Shown one piece after another: positions 57,001 through 64,000 of a stretch of DNA of 64,000 nucleotides (the stretch's first letter is position 1; each line of letters opens with the position of its first letter). Where the stretch lies: contig JAHREC010000062.1 in the NCBI GenBank assembly GCA_020081605.1, forward strand, positions 2,294,001 to 2,358,000, read 5' to 3'. The notes beneath the pieces are model-generated. The model saw only the letters and a program-made list of their open reading frames with translations, was not told the DNA's origin and ran no database searches. A program made the translations under genes and the position numbers. This DNA is from Albifimbria verrucaria. Its lineage: Eukaryota > Ascomycota > Sordariomycetes > Hypocreales > Stachybotryaceae.

Positions 57001-60000
57001 GTCATAGACTGAAACGCTCTTTCCACTGGTTTTATCCAACTCCGGTACCACTGGATCAACCATCGCCGCCCTCAGGGGCTCCAACTATGCTCATTGATGT
57101 CTTCCAGCATCATGCTTCAGCCGCTATTTGAGCTCATGAATGCGGGCTGCGCTATTGGAAAGTAACGAGGACCCAACGATATTCGCAGGGTGCTACGTCC
57201 GACTGAGCTTAAGGCGTACCACAACCATGGCAGCTGATCTGCCGGGGGTCCAGGGGTGCGATGTGCAGACCAGGGTGTGGGTGCCGCTTTGCCTGGCCGT
57301 GCTACTTTGACACCCAACAGGAAGCGGCCTATGACTTATGTAGCAAAGGCTTCCTGGTACCACCCAGTGGTAGGGTTAATTCAAGGCATTTTACCGTCAG
57401 GGTTATAGAGATGCCGGAACGTTGGAGTTTGGTGTCAACCTTCTGGTTGAGCTCACCGACACATTCGTTGTCTTCTCGGCTGCAACACTACGACACGATC
57501 TCGTCTGTCTTCACTGGCCAGTATGCAATGGCAATCTGTGATACTACACGAGACCAAGTTTTTGAGTCGTCAGTTTCGGGGCAGAGACACGGCTCACAGA
57601 TCAACGCCAACCGAGCTGTAAATGGGTTGCCAGTCACGCTGGGTCGCAAGCCGTAACGAATGCAGAAAGTAAAGTGGACCTATCTGTATGCTTCATACCC
57701 CGGCCCTACCTCGATAGGACTGCAAGATCTGAAGCGTTCGTTTACATTCTTGGCCGTTGTCATGCATTACCCATCCCACAAGCCTCTTGACTAGGGAGGT
57801 GAGGGGACGTTTGACCCTGCTGGGCCATGGTGCAGGCATGCTGAGGGATGGGGAGATGGGAAAACAAACTTGTCAACGTGCCGTGGACCAAGCGAAAAGA
57901 CTTTGTTACCCCGCCACGGCCACAACTCTGCGACAGCGGGTACAGCCGACGCTGTGGCTGGTCTACCGTACAAAGCGGAGCTCCTAACATTATGGAACTG
58001 GGCACTCTAGCCAAAATCTCGTGGATTACACCCACCATCCTGGAGAGCAGATGGGCCAGACGTTGGTTAAGGAAAACCAGTGTGCCTTGTCCGTCGCGCT
58101 CGCCGAACTGTTCTCCAATACTTGAAGATTTACTGTGCTGAACAGGTCCGATGGACCAGCACCTCCCAAGCAAAACCCCGAAAGTTTTCGGGTTTCTCGT
58201 GTCCAGCCAGGAACAAACCCACCACTTCAAGAAACTTGGTCTGAGCGTCTCAGCCTCCAATGAACTCGACCACCGCCACAAAGCACTTTACTAGACTAGC
58301 AACCATAGAACACAGCAGCTTTGATTGTCTGTCTGTGTGCTTCTGATTGACGGATATCTATCTTCGAGGCGGCATCTCTGTTCAAAAGCTTCCCGTTAGA
58401 GCGTAGGCTACGACCACGCCAAGGCAAGCGGAAGCGGAATGTGTATGCCGTGTCCCAGGCATGTGACTTGTCGTTATCGGCCGAGCCGGGGCATCCACCC
58501 TCCCTCTGTTGCGATACTTATCGTAAATAGTTGCATGGGTTGATCCTGAAATAGCCCCAGGTTTCAAGGGACGAAGCTCCACCAAGCTCGGAGGTGGATG
58601 TTTCTCAACTGGCAGCGTTCGCAAGGGCGACCGCAAATGGCAACGTAAATCCAAATAGATCAGCGGGCGGGTCATACGATTAAGAAACCCTCAGTGTTCA
58701 TTTGAAGCTGCCAGAGAGGTATGGTCTCCTAGCGCGAATATCCTCCTCTTACCCGAATTATTTGCAGGTAGACTTGACCCACGTACAGAATAGCATCATG
58801 AGGTGATAACTTTGACGGAGCGGACAGCCTATCGCCGACTATTACGCCGGGATCTTATAGGATGTCCAGCTGAAGCTAGCTTGGAGCCAACCAGTGTTTG
58901 CTATATTCCTGCTCAGTCCACTCGGTATCCGATCCGTCGCACGAGCATAAACCACTCCTTTGGTAACGTCGCCAAGGGTAATGCAGCTACTTCTCAACAT
59001 GCGTTGCAGTCAAGCTAAGGGTGTGCAGCATCTCGATCGACACGCATGACTGGTGCTCAGACTCGTGGTCTGGGGAACATGGGCAGATCAGGGAAGTGAC
59101 AGCAGCTCGGGCTTGAACTAAGGTAGCAGTCAGCCCAAGCAATCAAGCAATCAAGCAGCGATAATAGTACAGACGAAAGGCTGCAGCGGATGCACGAGAC
59201 AGCTTGATGCGACGAATAGCGACACCGCCCGGTGATCCCTCCAGGTATGGTGGCGCTGGATAAATGATAGTCTGTGCTGATGCATCGAACGATATATGAC
59301 AGCAGCAAAAGAGTCGGGACCAGCCCATCATCTTGGGACGGCTGACGCAATTGATAGAGATGGTAATGAACGATGCCAAAGCCCATCGAATGCAAGCCCA
59401 ATCAATCAGTCTGGGTGCACAGAGTCGCTCGACCCTCGTGAGCGTGCGTGACGCCTTGACTCCTCAACCCCCTCCCTCCCCTCTTCTGCCCCTCGACATG
59501 TCGTGTCCTCATGATAGCTTCGGCGCAGCTGAATCTGCCCCGCATAGTCCATGCTGTCTGACAGGCTCCAAGCCACAGCCAGTGAGGCTGCACGGGTTAG
59601 TGCGGGAAAAGAAGTAAATGACTGACAAGGGGCCGCTGAAGCCAGACCTGGTGGGGACTAACGCAAGGACTGGTCCCAGCGCTCTGGATGGTGGTCGATC
59701 CCCGGGGCCTGATTGGGGTATCATCCCGACTCAAATCTTGTTGGGTACCACCAGATGCAGGGTTGCAGGGACCCCAGGCAGTGACAGGCCTCCTATGGCG
59801 ATTCCGTGGTAGCGACGCCACATTCAGATTCTGGGAACCAGAGTCCGTGGGAAACCAATAGCGGAAGCAAACCGGCAACCAACACGAAAGATGGTGGACA
59901 CCAACTTGGAATCCTGTAAAGAGGGAGTGACTTATACAATCATAAGAGCTCCAATATATCGATTCGTGAGGAGGGATGGATTCATAGTCAGATGTCGCAA

Positions 60001-60226
60001 TCAGGCATTGACATTGACATGGTATTACTAAACTTGTTGAGCCTAGAAGAAATTTCGATGTTTATTTATTCTGTATCACAATTAATAGATTCGACCTGCT
60101 CTAGAATGAATAGGCTTGGCATGATGTTGTTGGCTATAGGGTTGGGGATGAACAATCGAGAACCCCCGGTTCCTCCCTCTAGTATGGCGCAACCGACTAG
60201 TACTCAGGATATCGCTGGGAAAACAA

Positions 60227-60261
60227 GTGTATGTGTGTGTGTGCATGTCCGTGTGTGTGTG
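60227..60261 (+). repeat. TG dinucleotide microsatellite
   Basis: Imperfect TG run interrupted by CATGTCC. It accounts for the Cys/Val-rich low-complexity stretch of an open frame at 59992-60405. Confidence 0.8.
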
Positions 60262-60560
60262 ACGAAGCACCTGTCATCTATTGGTCAACCCATCGGCATG
60301 GTTACTGAGAACTACGAGAAGGACAATGAGGGTTGCGCGGTTTACATTGCAAGTCTCACACGGATGCATTCGAAATGGGTACAACGAGCCAGGGTTCACC
60401 TTTAGCACGGAGCCCGGGGATGTCGTATGGTGCATAACCGCTAAACATGCAGACGGCGATTGCGGTGCACATGCTGTAGTGTACAAATTGCAGGTGACTG
60501 AATCGCATCCAACCTTCTATCCGCCCTGAAAGCAACCCGCAGGCTGGACAGACACAGGCA

Positions 60561-60594
60561 AGGTGCTGGACCAGGTGCTGGACCAGGTGCTGGT
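60561..60594 (+). repeat. 12-bp tandem repeat
   Basis: Nearly three copies of AGGTGCTGGACC. A related single unit, GAGGTGCTGGACCAAGCA, lies about 4.6 kb away near 55953-55970. Confidence 0.75.
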
Positions 60595-61314
60595 CTGCGT
60601 GACCCGCTAAGGCCACCCCCACCCGGCACCTGGTAGTGCACCCCACTTTGCCAAGTACTGACGCACCAATATTTGCAGGACAGATACGACATGACTTGGG
60701 GATCACAATTTCGACTTCATGTGAGCATGGGGGCGGTGGTGACGCTCGTCTTGCCTCTCTTGGGGCTACGGTAGTCCACGGAACTCCACGCTTCAGATGG
60801 ACTAGGCCAAGCTGGTGGAGGGAAATATACACGCCTGTTTCGTAGGCCATGGTCAGTTCTCAGGTGCATCTACAGCTGATTCAAGCATTCTCTCTGATTG
60901 TAATGCTGGCGCATTCAGCCCGATGCTCATGACGGCGTGCCTGCGTCTTCCATGAACCACGAGGCACATGTCGTGTTACCAAAAGAGACAAGAGGATGGA
61001 TGAGGTTCTTCCGAGACGGAGAGGCTCGTCTGCCTCAGAATGAATACCTGCCTTACCTTGGCTGGTAGGTAGATCCTGTGCCTACCTTGACTTACATGGG
61101 TAGGTAAACAGCATCATTCTTACCCACTTGATCTTCTCTAGGCCGTGGAACTTACGTAACACACTGCTTAGGGAACTCCTACAGTGGGAGGAAGAAATCT
61201 CGCATCCCCAAAGAAGATATCTGAACCAATAATCAACAGTACATGCAAGAACAGACAACTCAAAACGCGACGCATCTCTACTACAAAGCCATATTTTAAT
61301 TAAAAATAATTCTC

Positions 61315-61338
61315 AGAAAAATAAATAAATAAATAATA
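61315..61338 (+). repeat. AAAT tetranucleotide microsatellite
   Basis: Run of AAAT/AAATA units in an AT-rich stretch of the right-hand gene-poor region. Confidence 0.75.
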
Positions 61339-64000
61339 TTCCGCTTCTTTCCACAAGGCCCTGTGTCCTAATAGCAATCGCAAGGTAGGCGGAACTTTTG
61401 CCCTCGCCTTGCTTTTATGGTTGACTGGCTCACAGCAGACGGTAACCAAACGGCGACGCTTTGGCACCCTCTCAACCTTGTCGGCCTCATCCCTGCTACC
61501 CGCTCTGCCCTACGCCATACCTCAACTCTTCACAAACCCACAGCATGCACGGCTCCCGACGTATGTCTAGCGGCGATTTCATGTGTGCACGGCGGATCTT
61601 GTCCTCTTCTGCAGCGTCGTCGCGAGCAAGGCCAGTTCAGACAGAGTGGATCGGCACGGTCCTGCGTTGGCGAGGCGCCCATAGCGCGCGGTGTCTTCAC
61701 TTACACTTACAGTAGTGTCACGACTAAGGCCTCGGCTATGCGATCCGTCCCGCTCGACGGCGCTGCGCCATGCCACTGTCGGCGCTCTGCACGCTACGGA
61801 TAGACCAAGCTTGTTCCTGACTTGCACAGTAGTTCTTGCGAGGTGGATTTCCAGTGGGCCGCTGTCATGGCCTCCATCGTCTTGTAACAAGACCATGCTC
61901 AACCATCTGCTATCAGACCCTGTCAAGACTTCAAACCAACCCGCACATGGGGGCGCTTCAAGTCATTTGACAGTTCTCCATACCTTTAAGCGATGAATTT
62001 TTGGAGGCCTAAGCGATGGGCTAAAGTGGGACGAGCAGTTCGTACAGTGCCCTCCACCATCCGGGGTGTTAGTCGCTTGCCTGCCGAGACCCAGTGACGT
62101 GAAACAAACCTCTTTCAATGCTGGGCCCATGCCATGGATACTGCTGGCGATTTCGGACCATGACAAACATTTGACAGCATCCACACTGGGCTGCCGACCC
62201 ACGACCCCGTCTGTCATGGCTAGGCCAGGCAGTGGAGAGTCCGTGCCATTCAACTTCGCGCAAGAATATCCCAACTTGAACAAACAAAACAACCATGAAG
62301 AAGACACGGGGCACGGGCTATCCGATAACTCCACCATAAGCTACAGCCTGTGGATGCGCTCTCGGGGACTGACACATACTGCTGTCCAGAACCCATTTGC
62401 CTCAGCTCCTCAACCCCAGTCTAGTCGGAGAATGGTCGTGAGTGTGGCAGCTTAGCTGAGTTCAACGACTCAGATACCGACCGCGCTCAAGCGCCCGTGC
62501 CTGCAAGGCCTTCCGGGGAGTTTTCCGAGCAATCAGAGGGGCAGCTTGTCGGACGGCCCACGCACGCAAGGCAAACTGGTTGAACAAATGAAAAGTTGAG
62601 AAGTCCAGCGTGGCGGCCTCCTCGATGCAATCATCCTTGTTCGCTCATTCGTGCCCACCAAGGCTCTCGCTCGTGTGGGAATTGGTCGTTGTCTTACATG
62701 CAATGCCAAAAAATTTTCCCTTCAGCCTATCCAACATTACCTTACGCGGCAAACCTGACCGATCATGGCAGGTAATTAAAAACGGTTCGGAACGTCGCGC
62801 CACTTTGTGGGTAGAAATCTGGGCCTCGCAAACGAGTCAAGTCAGCATCGGCACCAAGACTACCCCAGGTAATCCTAAGTCAAGACATGCCAGCCACGGG
62901 TGGCTCTCCCCACTGATTGATTCAACATTAGCAAGGTCCGGACCGTCCAGGCCTGTTGCAACGTTTAGTCAAAACTAGACAGCTAGGTTCATCGGCAGGC
63001 AAAAAGCATTCTAGGATCCTCGATTTGTCTGAGCCTTCAAGCCTTGACCCTGCGACCTGCTACCATGGACTGATTTTCGTCATTCTAAGTGGTCACGCCA
63101 TCAGCTTCTGAAGGTAGAAGGACGCCGACAGGTGGCCTGGTCCCCGTCTGAGCTCCATGGTTGGAGATTCTGAACGTCCGGCTGCCGACTTCCTTGGCCC
63201 CCGGTCCTTGGTCCACTCTAGGAGAGAGGTGTGGGAGTTGGCAGGGATGAACATGACGGTCAGGTCGATGTCAGTGGTTGTTGACGCGCATACAGTCCCA
63301 AGATCTCTCACTTCCAGCTTGCGTCTGTGAGTTCTGGCTATGGCGTCCGACCGCCCTCCTTTTCCTTGGAAGCTGCCCTGCCTATTGGACCTCAGGCGTA
63401 TGCTGATCCGCCACACCCGCCCATACGGGTCCCAGTCTGGGCCACCACATTGGAGTCCAGGCACACACTGCGGCCTTGGCGCTGTTCTGCTCGTCACTTT
63501 TCAACTTTGCCTTGCATCGCGGCCCGGTACGCATAGCATCCGAATCAATCAGGCTTCGATATCACCCAATGTCGCCAGGGATTGGCCAGTTTCGGACATT
63601 TGAGGCGCCGTATCTAGATCCGAGGAAACTTTAGATGTCTGACGTGGCATTCGTCGTTCTCTCTCTCACACACAGACAGCGTTTGGATGCCATTGTATGC
63701 TTTGCCGCCTCATGTCATCCATGACCCTCGATCGCCCATGCCACACCCATGCTGAGGCAGGTTTGATCACCGTGGTGGTTGCAAGGCCTGCTCAGTGGGA
63801 CCACCCCTGTATTCAGCACTGCCCAACGTGATAGAGTCTACTCCGTAGCGAAAGTGATATCCTGTCACCCTGGAGTCAACGTCAAGAGCAACAAGGTTTG
63901 CGGGGATCCGCAATTACGGTGATCCCGCAACGCGCGGTGTCGTGTCCATGATTGGTGCCATTGGTGTAAACACACCCAGGTGATGCTCGTTATTATCGGC

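Larger units (their letters stand above)
54028..64000. other. 10-kb gene-poor region upstream of the zinc-finger gene
   Basis: No frame in this stretch has recognisable domains, conserved codons or consistent splice partners. The part to about 56500 is probably the extended AZF1-like promoter and leader, with upstream ATGs in short frames (for example 54645-54833 on minus). Dense GGTACC/TACCTTACC motifs occur near 55920-56010 and 61045-61105. Two simple repeats are listed separately. I saw no transposase, reverse transcriptase or long terminal repeats. Confidence 0.45.

Noticed and set aside
59992..60405. 137-codon plus-strand open frame
   Set aside because: The only striking feature, a Cys/Val stretch, is the translation of a TG microsatellite.

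Overview
The window is nuclear DNA of a filamentous ascomycete (Pezizomycotina, most likely Sordariomycetes and plausibly Hypocreales). The genes have short spliceosomal introns, mostly 49-100 bp, with GTRNGT donors, CTRAC-type branch sites and YAG acceptors. The proteins are typical fungal orthologues, and the promoters are long and pyrimidine-rich.

Layout. 1-738: 5' part of GET4 (-). 1465-1604: a broken Glu-like tRNA. 2451-3284: a POM34-like nuclear pore protein (-). 4462-6525: INO80 subunit Ies1 (+). 7030-7824: ERG2 sterol isomerase (+). 8326-11363: three tandem paralogous genes (-) for small secreted precursors with Kex2-type sites, the most novel part of the window. 12436-14993: CBP80 (-). 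16441-17906: GSK-3 kinase (-). 17907-26842: about 9 kb without a convincing intact gene. 26843-28894: 6-phosphofructo-2-kinase (-). 30271-31449: TOM40 (+). 32520-35329: a ubiquitin-specific protease (-). 37205-38386: mitochondrial ribosomal protein uL5m (+). 38629-39270: FES1 (-). 41851-43551: actin (+). 43979-44646: mitochondrial release-factor-like GGQ protein (-). 45096-45595: small serine palmitoyltransferase-like subunit (+). 46005-48597: ELP2 (-), head to head with URM1 (49002-49693, +). 52150-54027: an AZF1-like C2H2 regulator (-). 54028-64000: 10 kb with no supported gene.

The housekeeping genes cover tail-anchored protein sorting, nuclear pore, chromatin remodelling, sterol synthesis, mRNA cap binding, signalling, glycolytic control, mitochondrial import and translation, Hsp70 exchange, cytoskeleton and sphingolipid synthesis. 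One pair is functionally linked: ELP2 (Elongator) and URM1 (tRNA thiolation) share a 404-bp intergenic region, and both act on wobble uridines of the same tRNAs.

Sequence quality matters here. Nearly every multi-exon gene, actin included, is broken by one or more single missing bases, usually in runs of C/G. Protein similarity continues exactly across each break. These are best read as consensus errors, so most gene models need frame correction and are given as spans with the break positions noted.
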